Positions 6,860 through 12,851 of a stretch of 12,851 nt of DNA are shown here, in pieces. The notes under the pieces are model-generated. The model was not told where the DNA came from and ran no database searches. It saw only the letters and a list, made by a program, of their open reading frames with translations. Source of the DNA: CAZSSM01 sp964609385 (GTDB taxonomy: Bacteria; Planctomycetota; Planctomycetia; Isosphaerales; Isosphaeraceae). A program made the position numbers and the translations under genes. The stretch lies in NCBI GenBank assembly GCA_964609385.1, contig CAZSSM010000134.1, forward strand, positions 1 through 12,851, written 5' to 3'. Positions within the stretch are counted from its first letter, which is position 1; each line of letters opens with the position of its first letter.

Positions 6860-8791
6860 TCACTCCGAACGCGCCTGCCTGGTGAACTCCCAAGGTGAAT
6901 AGAACCGTTCGGGGCCTTCTGGCAGGAGCATTTCGGCGTCGACGGGAACTTCGAGGGCGAACGGATCCTCGAAGATTAACGTCCGCGCCCGGAGAAGGCC
7001 GGTGTGGCGAGCCCCTTCAGGCACGAACTCAAGGTTGAGGTGGGTCCAGGCTGCGATCGCTTCAGGACCTCGTCCGGTCTCCTCGAGGATCCGAGCCAAA
7101 TTGATCTGGGCGCCGTGGCGATAGAGCAGGAACGAGAACTGGAGCAGCGGGAGCCCCTCGGCCTCGCGGACCGGTGTGATCTGCATGGAGGATTGGAACA
7201 TCCGCTCGGCGTTCTTCAGGTCGCCGCGCTCCAGTTGAGCCAAGCCGAGGAAATAGGTCGAATAGATGTCCATCACCCGAACGATCGGCGGTGGTGCGGG
7301 CTCATCGTTGGCCCAACGCAGGTTCTGGGAGAACCGAAAGCGGACGTACTGTGTGATCGCCGACCGGGTCTGACCGGAAAGCTGGGTAATCCGCGCTGCC
7401 AGGAGGGGCAAACCCAACTCTGGGTTGAAGAACTGCAGGACGAAAGAAGTTTGGGACTGGAACCCCGGATCGTTAAGCAACCGACGCTCGACCAGGGCCG
7501 GCAGGGCCCAGAGTTCGACATCGGTGATCAAGTCGCCGAGGGCCTCGCGGAACGCCTCGGCCAGCTCGTCCACGTTCCGGTAGAGGACCATCCGCGCATC
7601 GCCGGTCAAGGTGCGCTGAAAGAGCCGCATCCGAGGCGTGAGCGTTCCGGAAGCCGAGTCGAGCAGGATGTCGATCCGGGCGTCGCGGAGCTGATCGTAC
7701 GTGACGAGGCTCTCCTGGCCGGGGATTGCGAGTTGAGCCAGGACACGGGGATCTTCCAAGGCCTGGCGGAGCGTCGCAACGCCCTGGCCATCGGGCGCAG
7801 GCATCTCCAGGCCCAGCCGAGTGTCGAACAGGTAAGCTCGGCCATCGATCAAGACCGCGCAGGCCAAGATTCGGCCGGGATCTTCCTCCAGAGCTTGCAT
7901 CGCGATGGCCGGGTTGGAGGCTTGGTACAAGGTCGCCAACTCGTCGCGATCGGGCCGCGTCGCCGACTTTGGAGTCACCCGGACGATCCCAGCGTCGACG
8001 CCGATCTGGCGGCAGAGCGTCAGGAAGAGCCACGACCGTTCAGCTCGGTTGAGCGTGCCGTCCTCGGTGGCCATGCCACGCAAGGTCACATCGAAGGGTC
8101 GGGCCTGGGCCTGCACGAACTCGGTTCCGTCCACGTTGCTGTAGCTGAAGATCTCCGAAGGGATCGGCTGGACCTGACGGACCATCCAGGCAAACAGGTC
8201 GCGGACCTGATCCAGCTTCGGGTCGTTCGGATCGACGAGCCGCCGCGCCACCCGAGAAAGCAGTCGCATGTCCTCAACGTAACGCGTGTCGAACGTTCCG
8301 TACTCGATGCGCTCTAGGTCCTCGACCTGCAGGTCGGAGATCACCGGATCATCCCGGAGCAGGGTCCGGGTCGCCTCAGTCAACTGGAACTGCCGCTTCG
8401 GCATCGTCCCGAAGAGGTCGTTGAGGTTGCCCCGCGCGATGTTGAAGTTGTCGCCGCCGGGCTCCAGCTCGGCGCGGTCGACCAGCGAGAGGATGTTCTC
8501 CAGGATCGAGCGCTGTTGCTCGTCGAGGACCGGCGTATCCAACTCTGCCTCGTCGAGTAGCGGCCCTCGAGCTTCCTCGACCCCATCGGTTTGGGTCGAG
8601 GACCGACTCCGATCCAGCAGACTTCCGGAGGTCGTTCCGATCGTCTCGACCTCATAAGCCTCGTCGTCGAACGAAGAGGAGCACCCCGTGGCGAGCCCAA
8701 GCAGGGCCCCCATCAGGAGGATCCCAATTCGGTGGGTCGTCGAGGCGATCCGTGCAAAGCTGAACGTCGCGAGACAGAGAGGCAGCCGCAC
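6860..8791 (-). CDS. Lipoprotein with degenerate transglutaminase-like domain and TPR-like C-terminus
   Basis: I place the start at GTG 8791, because AAAAGGAG lies at 8800-8807 with good spacing and the frame then opens directly with a lipoprotein signal. An in-frame ATG at 8977 would add 62 residues unlike a signal peptide. The protein is 643 residues. GALLGLATGC ends at Cys37, the probable lipidation site, placing it on a membrane facing the periplasm. Residues 38-90 are an acidic/Ser-rich linker. Residues 195-350 resemble a transglutaminase-like domain: DLFAWMVRQ (198-206), NRAERSWLFLTLCRQIGVDA (248-267) and LIDGRAYLFDTRLGLEMP (314-331). Asp323 is kept, but Leu247/Asn248 and Ala310/Cys311 stand near where I expect the catalytic Cys and His, suggesting a non-catalytic fold. 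Residues 508-590 look TPR-like (GLAQLERGDLKNAERMFQ). Such architecture suggests a peptide-binding or scaffold role in the envelope (inference). kdsA lies 568 bp upstream. Confidence 0.85.
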   Translation of the reverse strand: MRLPLCLATFSFARIASTTHRIGILLMGALLGLATGCSSSFDDEAYEVETIGTTSGSLLDRSRSSTQTDGVEEARGPLLDEAELDTPVLDEQQRSILENILSLVDRAELEPGGDNFNIARGNLNDLFGTMPKRQFQLTEATRTLLRDDPVISDLQVEDLERIEYGTFDTRYVEDMRLLSRVARRLVDPNDPKLDQVRDLFAWMVRQVQPIPSEIFSYSNVDGTEFVQAQARPFDVTLRGMATEDGTLNRAERSWLFLTLCRQIGVDAGIVRVTPKSATRPDRDELATLYQASNPAIAMQALEEDPGRILACAVLIDGRAYLFDTRLGLEMPAPDGQGVATLRQALEDPRVLAQLAIPGQESLVTYDQLRDARIDILLDSASGTLTPRMRLFQRTLTGDARMVLYRNVDELAEAFREALGDLITDVELWALPALVERRLLNDPGFQSQTSFVLQFFNPELGLPLLAARITQLSGQTRSAITQYVRFRFSQNLRWANDEPAPPPIVRVMDIYSTYFLGLAQLERGDLKNAERMFQSSMQITPVREAEGLPLLQFSFLLYRHGAQINLARILEETGRGPEAIAAWTHLNLEFVPEGARHTGLLRARTLIFEDPFALEVPVDAEMLLPEGPERFYSPWEFTRQARSE

Positions 8792-9359
8792 CGTGTTGGC
8801 TCCTTTTGATGTTGGGCGACCGCATGAGGCCCCGCCTGGCCTCGGTGACCGGTGCCCCGATCGAATACGTCTCGGTACGTCCCGAGCCGGCGGCCAGTTC
8901 AAGGCCCAGTGTCTCGCGACGCTCGATTCGAAATCGGTCTCCTGGGCGTCTTGTTGATCCTCAAAGGGGGATCCCATACGGCGATCGCGCCATGAGACGA
9001 TCGATGATCGCGCCGACGTCGCTGAGGAACCCCATCAGTATTTCCCTGGTTCGCAGAACTGGCAGGCGACGATCGACCATTCCGAATTTGATTCGATATA
9101 CCATCATATATTTGGCGCGGACTGTGCGACCATCTACGGCGCCGACCAGCGCGAGGCCGTTCTGAATCCTGGGCGACTCCGGAAGCAACCGGCCCCGGGA
9201 GATCACCTTCGACGACGCCTTGGCGGCCGAAGGACCGATCCGACCCGATCCGGAGACGACGGACTCCGGCGCACAACACCCCACTGGTCTTGTGTCGGCA
9301 ACCACGACATGAATGGAGCCTTCTCTGACCAGTTCACCACGCCGGCCGGCAACTCGAGT
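8792..9359. other. Intergenic region (568 bp) between kdsA and the lipoprotein gene
   Basis: This is the longest stretch without a called gene. A minus-strand open frame from GTG 9305 to 8961 (114 codons) has mixed codon bias and no ribosome binding site, and I leave it uncalled. A hairpin GAGGCC/GGCCTC with a 6-base loop lies at 8826-8843, about 35 nt upstream of the lipoprotein start. The octamer GCGATCGC is at 8981-8988, and a 14-mer shared with the palindrome cluster near 12590 is at 8998-9011. AT-rich sequence at 9085-9120 could hold the lipoprotein promoter, but no clean pair was found. Confidence 0.5.
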
Positions 9360-10247
9360 TCAGGAAGGGGTCGCGGGGGAAGGATAAGGATCGAGGGCGT
9401 CGCGGATCCGGAGGCAGGCGGCGATCAAGTCGTCGAGGTCGTCCAGTCGGAGCGCGTTAGGTCCGTCGGAAAGAGCGCGATCGGGATCGGGATGGACCTC
9501 CAGGAAGAGGGCATCGCAGCCGGCGGCGACGGCGGCTCGGGTCAACACCGGGACCATCGCACGTTCGCCAGCGGTTGACCCCGAACCGGCCGAGGGCAGT
9601 TGGACCGAGTGGGTCGCGTCGAAGACGACCGGTGCGCCGAGTTCACGCATCCAAGGAATCGCCCGGAAGTCGTTAACCAGCCGCCCATAGCCGAAGAACG
9701 TCCCACGCTCGGTCAGCAGGACCCCCGAGGCACCAAAAGCCTCGAGTTTGCCAACAACATGACGCATATCCCAAGGCGCCATGAACTGGCCCTTCTTGAC
9801 GTTGACCGGGCGTCCAGTCGCCGCAGCGGCCTCGAGCAGATCGGTCTGTCGAGCCAAGAAGGCCGGGATCTGGATCAGGTCGACGACCTCACCGGCGGGC
9901 GTAGCCTGCGACGCCTCATGGATGTCGGTCGTCAACGCCAGGCCGGTCTGCCGCCCGATCTCCTCCAGTTGACGGAGCCCCTCGTCCAGGCCCGGCCCTC
10001 GGAAACTGGAGATCGAGGTCCGGTTGGCCTTGTCAAAGGAAGCCTTGAAAATCAGGGACAAAGCCAAGCGGTCGGCCAGCCTGGCCAGGTGGTCGCCGAT
10101 CCGACGCGCCGAGTCGTTCGGCTCTAACACACAGGGGCCAGCGATCAGAGACAGCCGTCGGCCGTAGCCGATCGCAATGTCCCCCACTGCGACGGGATTG
10201 GGGGTCCCCGACGATCCGTCGGGCTCATGGCCATTGCGTCCTTGCAT
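9360..10247 (-). CDS. kdsA: 3-deoxy-8-phosphooctulonate (KDO-8-P) synthase, metal-dependent class
   Basis: This is a 295-residue cytoplasmic enzyme that condenses phosphoenolpyruvate with arabinose 5-phosphate to give KDO-8-phosphate, the precursor of the KDO sugar in lipopolysaccharide. Family motifs are clear: LIAGPCVLE (34-42), FKASFDKANRTS (67-78), TTDIHE (106-111), IQIPAFLARQTDLL (125-138), VNVKKGQFMAPW (148-159), LTERGTFFGYG (178-188) and VVFDATHSVQ (207-216). The metal ligands are all present: Cys39, His213, Glu250 and Asp261. Their spacings (174, 37, 11) equal those of the Aquifex enzyme (Cys11, His185, Glu222, Asp233), which puts it in the metal-dependent class; the metal-free class has Asn in place of Cys. 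Residues 1-25 are an extra hydrophilic leader. The ATG at 10247 has GGAGG seven bases upstream, inside a small hairpin. A lipid kinase gene lies 88 bp upstream on the same strand. Confidence 0.97.
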   Translation of the reverse strand: MQGRNGHEPDGSSGTPNPVAVGDIAIGYGRRLSLIAGPCVLEPNDSARRIGDHLARLADRLALSLIFKASFDKANRTSISSFRGPGLDEGLRQLEEIGRQTGLALTTDIHEASQATPAGEVVDLIQIPAFLARQTDLLEAAAATGRPVNVKKGQFMAPWDMRHVVGKLEAFGASGVLLTERGTFFGYGRLVNDFRAIPWMRELGAPVVFDATHSVQLPSAGSGSTAGERAMVPVLTRAAVAAGCDALFLEVHPDPDRALSDGPNALRLDDLDDLIAACLRIRDALDPYPSPATPS

Positions 10248-10248
10248 G

Positions 10249-10263
10249 GGTCGGCCTCCGACC
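10249..10263 (-). promoter_or_regulatory. Hairpin carrying the kdsA ribosome binding site
   Basis: Read on the minus strand, GGTCGG-AGG-CCGACC is a perfect 6-bp inverted repeat with a 3-base loop. It begins one base before the kdsA ATG, and the Shine-Dalgarno GGAGG spans the loop and stem edge. Folding could limit ribosome access. Confidence 0.35.
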
Positions 10264-10275
10264 TTCGAATTCTGA

Positions 10276-10303
10276 GGAGCGATCCACCTTGGGTCATCGC
10301 TCC
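10276..10303 (-). other. 8-bp inverted repeat in the kdsA leader
   Basis: GGAGCGAT (10276-10283) and ATCGCTCC (10296-10303) are perfect arms around 12 bases, located in the 88-bp gap between the lipid kinase stop and kdsA. No T run follows on the minus strand, so it is a weak terminator at best. It could be a leader structure or a protein site. Confidence 0.35.
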
Positions 10304-10335
10304 GGTTTGGAGATCACGCCTCGGTTCGATTCGGC

Positions 10336-11388
10336 TCAGCAGGCGGAAGAGGCTACCGCGACCGGCTCGACGGTCGGTCGATTCCAGCTCCGCGTTCGGA
10401 CCGGATCGGAAGTCCGGATTCCGGGGAAGCCGGCAGGGACGAGCACTCGGACGGCCGACGGATGCGCTTCAATCGTCCAGGGGCGGTCCGGCGTGATCCA
10501 ACCGCCGGGATCGCCGTCGAGTTGGACCGGTGCGGGCTGGTCGGTCTCGATCCAAGCCCGGCGCACTCGTCGATGCGTGATCCCGTCACGACGGGTATGC
10601 ACACCGCGGAAGACCATCCAGAGATAGCGCGCCATCTGGAACGGTCCGGGATTGCGGAAGACGACGAGGTCTAGCCAACCGTCATCGCCGCGGGCCTTGG
10701 GTGCAACCGGCAGGGCCAACGCATAGCGCGGCAGGTTGAACAGGAAGACCATCGCGCCGTCGAGCGACTCGAGCCGTCCCGATCCTGTCTCGAACCGTGC
10801 GGTGATCCTGGGGAAGCGATACGCCCAACACGACTGCAAGATCGGTCCAACATACGCGGCTCGAGTCGTGGTCCGGACCTGGCCATCGCGACTAGTCCGA
10901 CCCCGATGATGACGCGTCACAACATCGGCGTCGAACCCGATCCCGGCCATCAAGCCGAACCGCTCCCGTTTATCGATAAGCCCCACATCGAGGTCGACGA
11001 CCTGTCCGTCCCGCACAAGATCGGCAACCTCAAGCGGCCGAGCCCCCATGCCGAAATGACATGCGAAGAGGTTTTCGGTTCCAGCCGGCATCACCGTGAT
11101 CGGGACCTGTGGTTGCTCATTGAGCAGGGCCATGATCGTCCCGTCACCGCCCACCGCGATGAGGCAACGGCAAGCGTCTGGATCTGCATGCGCCCGAGCC
11201 ACGATCGCTCTGCGATCGTCGATCGTCCAGGCGACCCGAACGTCGAAGGGGCTCTGATTCAGGTGTTTAATCAGCCGAGACACACGCGTCCGTCCGCGTC
11301 CGCGACCAGAACGGGCGTTAATCACCAAGCCGACCCAACGTCGAGGGCCGACAACATGACGATGGGATAAACCTCGATGTGGTACCAT
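10336..11388 (-). CDS. Diacylglycerol kinase family lipid kinase (YegS/BmrU-like)
   Basis: With the ATG at 11388 the protein has 350 residues, slightly longer than the usual 300. A TTG at 11442 would add 18 residues with no ribosome binding site, and the repeat preceding 11388 supports the shorter form. The catalytic fold is clear: VINARSGRGRGR (22-33, the conserved Asn and glycine-rich turn), AVGGDGTIMALLN (78-90, ATP-binding GGDGT), MPAGTENLFAC (100-110), GIGFDADVV (149-157), PKARGDDGWLDLVVF (230-244) and QLDGDPGG (289-296). The family transfers phosphate from ATP to diacylglycerol, sphingoid bases or related lipids at the membrane; the substrate cannot be told from sequence. Residues 321-350 form a variable Arg/Pro-rich tail. 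kdsA follows 88 bp downstream on the same strand, suggesting a shared envelope theme but not proving co-transcription. Confidence 0.93.
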   Translation of the reverse strand: MVPHRGLSHRHVVGPRRWVGLVINARSGRGRGRTRVSRLIKHLNQSPFDVRVAWTIDDRRAIVARAHADPDACRCLIAVGGDGTIMALLNEQPQVPITVMPAGTENLFACHFGMGARPLEVADLVRDGQVVDLDVGLIDKRERFGLMAGIGFDADVVTRHHRGRTSRDGQVRTTTRAAYVGPILQSCWAYRFPRITARFETGSGRLESLDGAMVFLFNLPRYALALPVAPKARGDDGWLDLVVFRNPGPFQMARYLWMVFRGVHTRRDGITHRRVRRAWIETDQPAPVQLDGDPGGWITPDRPWTIEAHPSAVRVLVPAGFPGIRTSDPVRTRSWNRPTVEPVAVASSAC

Positions 11389-11395
11389 AGAACTA

Positions 11396-11439
11396 CCTGA
11401 CGTGAACCTACCATGTAGGCCAACCCGACCCACGTCAGG
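11396..11439 (-). promoter_or_regulatory. Nested inverted repeat over the lipid kinase ribosome binding site
   Basis: CCTGACGTG (11396-11404) and CACGTCAGG (11431-11439) are perfect 9-bp arms. Inside them CCTAC (11407-11411) and GTAGG (11415-11419) pair around a 3-base loop. On the minus strand the downstream outer arm ends in CAGG, seven bases before the ATG at 11388, and that AGG is the only Shine-Dalgarno-like sequence available. This could be a translation-controlling leader or a paired operator with TGACGT-type half-sites. Confidence 0.45.
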
Positions 11440-11569
11440 CAATCGGCCACGACCGTTTGCGCAGGCTAGCCCCGAATCGATGGGACGTCAACGCGGACCG
11501 GTCGCAATCGCCAAAGATCATGCCAATGGCGTGCCGAAAGGGAACATCCCGTGCTGCAATGGAGAAAAT

Positions 11570-12157
11570 TCATTCGGCCGATTCGTTGATCTGTCCGAGC
11601 ATCGAAGCAGCCTGGAGACGCTGAAGGATCACAAAATTCTCTCGGTCGAGCCGCTCGAAATCGGCGCGGAGTTCGATCAGTCGTTGCTGCCCAGCCTCGA
11701 ACTCGTTGAGGATTTGTGCAAAATCATCGAGGGCTTGATCCCGACGCTCCTCGGCCTCACGACGATCCCGACGGTGCCGTTCCAGAGCGGTCTGCACGTT
11801 ATCCACACTGGCCTGAGATCGTCGCAGCTCTGAGCCCTTGCGACGCTCCTCCTCGATCACCTCAGCCAGTTCGGCTTGGGCAGGGACGATCCGCGCCTGG
11901 ATAGCTTTGAGCTGCCGAGTGTACTCAGACTTCGCCGCGTTAAAGTCGAGATCGGCCTGAACCAACTGCCGCTTCAAATCTTCGATTTCGCCGAGGACCC
12001 CGGAGGACTGGGCTCCGAGGGATCCGATTTGGGCATCGGCTGCGGCGATTTGACTCATGTATTCGCGATTGAGTTTGGCCACCGCCGCGGTCAACAGGAC
12101 CGCGCCGAGGATCGCAATCGTGATGATTGCCACCAAGACCTTACCGGGCGTGGACAT
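11570..12157 (-). CDS. Membrane-anchored coiled-coil protein of unknown function
   Basis: This is a 195-residue protein. The ATG at 12157 is preceded directly by GGAGAGGTGATCC, a near-complete complement of the 16S rRNA 3' end. Residues 7-27 form one hydrophobic segment (VLVAIITIAILGAVLLTAAV), an uncleaved anchor or signal-anchor. Residues about 30-185 are one long coiled coil rich in Glu, Arg, Gln, Ala and Leu, for example AELAEVIEEERRKGSEL (95-111) and ERHRRDRREAEERRDQALDD (125-144). The topology suggests a short inside end and a long coiled coil in the periplasmic space, or the reverse. Similar short anchor-plus-coil proteins are known as structural or spacer proteins, but I cannot assign a family. 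The lipid kinase lies 181 bp downstream on the same strand. Confidence 0.88.
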   Translation of the reverse strand: MSTPGKVLVAIITIAILGAVLLTAAVAKLNREYMSQIAAADAQIGSLGAQSSGVLGEIEDLKRQLVQADLDFNAAKSEYTRQLKAIQARIVPAQAELAEVIEEERRKGSELRRSQASVDNVQTALERHRRDRREAEERRDQALDDFAQILNEFEAGQQRLIELRADFERLDRENFVILQRLQAASMLGQINESAE

Positions 12158-12186
12158 GGATCACCTCTCCAGCCTGGGCTGAGGTG
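12158..12186 (-). promoter_or_regulatory. Extended Shine-Dalgarno sequestered in a bulged hairpin
   Basis: On the minus strand, CACCTCAGCC pairs with GGCT and GAGGTG across a 3-base bulge and 2-4 base loop (arms at 12162-12174 and 12177-12186). The downstream arm is the ribosome binding site GGAGAGGTGATCC, which ends immediately before the ATG at 12157. An unusually strong Shine-Dalgarno inside a strong stem suggests translation that depends on unfolding. Confidence 0.45.
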
Positions 12187-12397
12187 GGACCGTCCGTCCG
12201 CGGGGAGGAGCCGATCCGTCCGATCGCCGGAGGCGAGGTCGAGGATCCATCCAGCGGGGCCGAGACCCAAAACCGAAACCAAGTGATGATGAACACGGGA
12301 AGACGAGGAAACGATTCGTCAACAAGCCAATGGGACGCGGACCTGTCAAACGGGTCCCAACGGACGCGGGCGACTCTCATCCCTCGTGAATCGCTCA

Positions 12398-12426
12398 ATT
12401 ATACCCCCCAACGGCCGGCGTGCCAG
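12398..12426 (-). promoter_or_regulatory. Candidate sigma-70 promoter for the coiled-coil gene
   Basis: On the minus strand a perfect TATAAT (12403 down to 12398) is preceded, after exactly 17 bp, by CTGGCA (12426 down to 12421), which matches TTGACA at 4 of 6 positions. A perfect -10 is uncommon by chance in GC-rich DNA. It would give a leader of about 230 nt before the ATG at 12157. Confidence 0.4.
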
Positions 12427-12572
12427 CGTCCCGCCCGAGGCCAACTCGTCCAGACCATCCAGGCCTCGCGACCTCAGCAACCTGACATGATTTATGGGGA
12501 CCGGATCATCCAGGTCGCGACGATCTCAGGATTTCCCTGGGAATCGAGCCCATCCTTCTCAAGTCGGCGACT

Positions 12573-12608
12573 CGAATTCGATCATCGATCGATGATCGCA
12601 CGATCGTG
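12573..12608. repeat. Three abutting perfect palindromes (36 bp)
   Basis: CGAATTCG (12573-12580) overlaps by two bases a perfect 20-bp palindrome with arms CGATCATCGA/TCGATGATCG (12579-12598), which is followed at once by CACGATCGTG (12599-12608). The 20-bp unit includes the stop codon of the minus-strand gene ending at 12582. It may be a factor-binding or nicking site, a weak terminator stem, or a by-product of GATC-rich coding sequence. Confidence 0.6.
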
Positions 12609-12851
12609 GTCGTGGCTCGCGTCATCCGAGACACCGGAGGTTTCCGGTCGCTCCTGATGGTCTACCAGATCCACCTGCTCGGCGATCGGCTCGACGAGAC
12701 GGCGGAGCCAACGTCCTCGGTTCCTAGGAAGCTTGGCTCGGCCGAAGTCGCTCAACTGGGGGAGGAATTGGTTCCAGGTCAGCACCGTCAGGCAGGAGGT
12801 CCCTTGAAAAAAGGCCACCAAGGCCCGCGCCCGATGGACCGCCTCGTCTGC
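12582..12851 (-). CDS. C-terminal end of an unrecognised protein (start beyond window)
   Basis: The frame is open from the right edge to a TGA at 12582-12584, giving 89 visible residues; the start lies outside the window. The first 60 residues look like folded protein (ALVAFFQGTSCLTVLTWNQF near the edge, then LPQLSDFGRAKLPRNRGRW and LVEPIAEQVDLVDHQE). The last 25 are Asp/His/Arg-rich and likely a flexible tail. Internal TTG or GTG codons near 12821 are not needed, because the frame continues upstream. I do not recognise the family. Codon use matches the other minus-strand genes, which supports it being real. Confidence 0.6.
   Translation of the reverse strand, partial: ADEAVHRARALVAFFQGTSCLTVLTWNQFLPQLSDFGRAKLPRNRGRWLRRLVEPIAEQVDLVDHQERPETSGVSDDASHDHDRAIIDR

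Larger units (their letters stand above)
12158..12581. other. Intergenic region (424 bp)
   Basis: No gene is supported. Several open frames of 60-176 codons overlap here on both strands but have no ribosome binding site and are Arg/Ser/Pro-rich. The region holds the sequestered ribosome binding site of the coiled-coil gene, a promoter-like TATAAT pair on the minus strand (12398-12426), and the left part of the palindrome cluster at 12573-12608. Confidence 0.55.

Noticed and set aside
7004..8317. Long plus-strand open frame (437 codons) antisense to the lipoprotein gene
   Set aside because: It is fully inside a minus-strand gene with a clear lipoprotein signal and coherent domains; GC-rich coding DNA commonly leaves such an antisense frame open. 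Its product has no recognisable motif.
8792..8977. 62-codon N-terminal extension of the lipoprotein gene from ATG 8977
   Set aside because: The extension would bury the lipoprotein signal inside the protein, while GTG 8791 has an excellent AAAAGGAG site.
8961..9305. Minus-strand 114-codon frame between kdsA and the lipoprotein gene
   Set aside because: GTG start without a ribosome binding site, mixed third-position bias and no recognisable motif. It could still be a small gene, but the evidence is too weak to call.
11389..11442. TTG start at 11442 for the lipid kinase
   Set aside because: It lacks a ribosome binding site, and the added 18 residues would be encoded by the nested inverted repeat; ATG 11388 is adequate.
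12127..12657. Plus-strand 176-codon frame near the right end
   Set aside because: It overlaps the starts and ends of two better supported minus-strand genes, includes the palindrome cluster, and has shadow-like composition.
1..12851. tRNA, rRNA, CRISPR array, insertion sequence or prophage
   Set aside because: I looked for cloverleaf arms, regularly spaced direct repeats, transposase motifs and terminal inverted repeats, and saw none that hold up.

Overview
This 12.85 kb, GC-rich window (roughly 60% G+C) most likely comes from a planctomycete, plausibly an Isosphaeraceae-type genome. This is inferred from two adjacent PEP-CTERM surface proteins, a KDO-8-phosphate synthase that shows a Gram-negative type envelope, a lipoprotein of a style common in planctomycetes, and several conserved-looking genes with no recognisable family. 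No tRNA, rRNA, CRISPR array, insertion sequence or phage gene was found.

Layout, left to right. (1) 1-1006, minus strand: 335 N-terminal residues of an exported PQQ-type glucose/sorbosone dehydrogenase that runs off the left edge. (2) 1465-3662, plus strand and divergent from (1): two PEP-CTERM surface proteins, the second with seven HAF-like repeats. A sigma-54-like element lies upstream of the first. (3) 3663-4144: a gene-poor stretch with a possible gene remnant and a sharply AT-rich patch carrying a promoter-like pair. (4) 4145-4579: a small single-domain cupin. (5) 4974-5726 (+) and 5738-6556 (-): two unrecognised genes meeting tail to tail. (6) 6860-8791 (-): a large lipoprotein with a transglutaminase-like fold that lacks the usual Cys and His, followed by a TPR-like segment. 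(7) 9360-10247 (-): kdsA of the metal-dependent class. (8) 10336-11388 (-): a diacylglycerol-kinase-family lipid kinase. (9) 11570-12157 (-): a membrane-anchored coiled-coil protein. (10) 12582-12851 (-): the C-terminal end of an unrecognised protein that begins beyond the right edge.

Functionally, the right half looks envelope-related (KDO synthesis, lipid phosphorylation, lipoprotein, membrane-anchored coiled coil), but the gaps between genes (88-568 nt) do not show one tight operon. The left half is secreted or surface material: a periplasmic sugar dehydrogenase and two proteins bearing an exosortase sorting signal. No exosortase is encoded here.

The features most worth checking are not genes. 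Three consecutive minus-strand genes (coiled-coil gene, lipid kinase, kdsA) each have an inverted repeat that overlaps or brackets the ribosome binding site. Three perfect palindromes abut over 36 bp at 12573-12608. GATC is about four times over-represented across the window but nearly absent from the HAF-repeat PEP-CTERM gene. No complete novel defence or mobile system was found.
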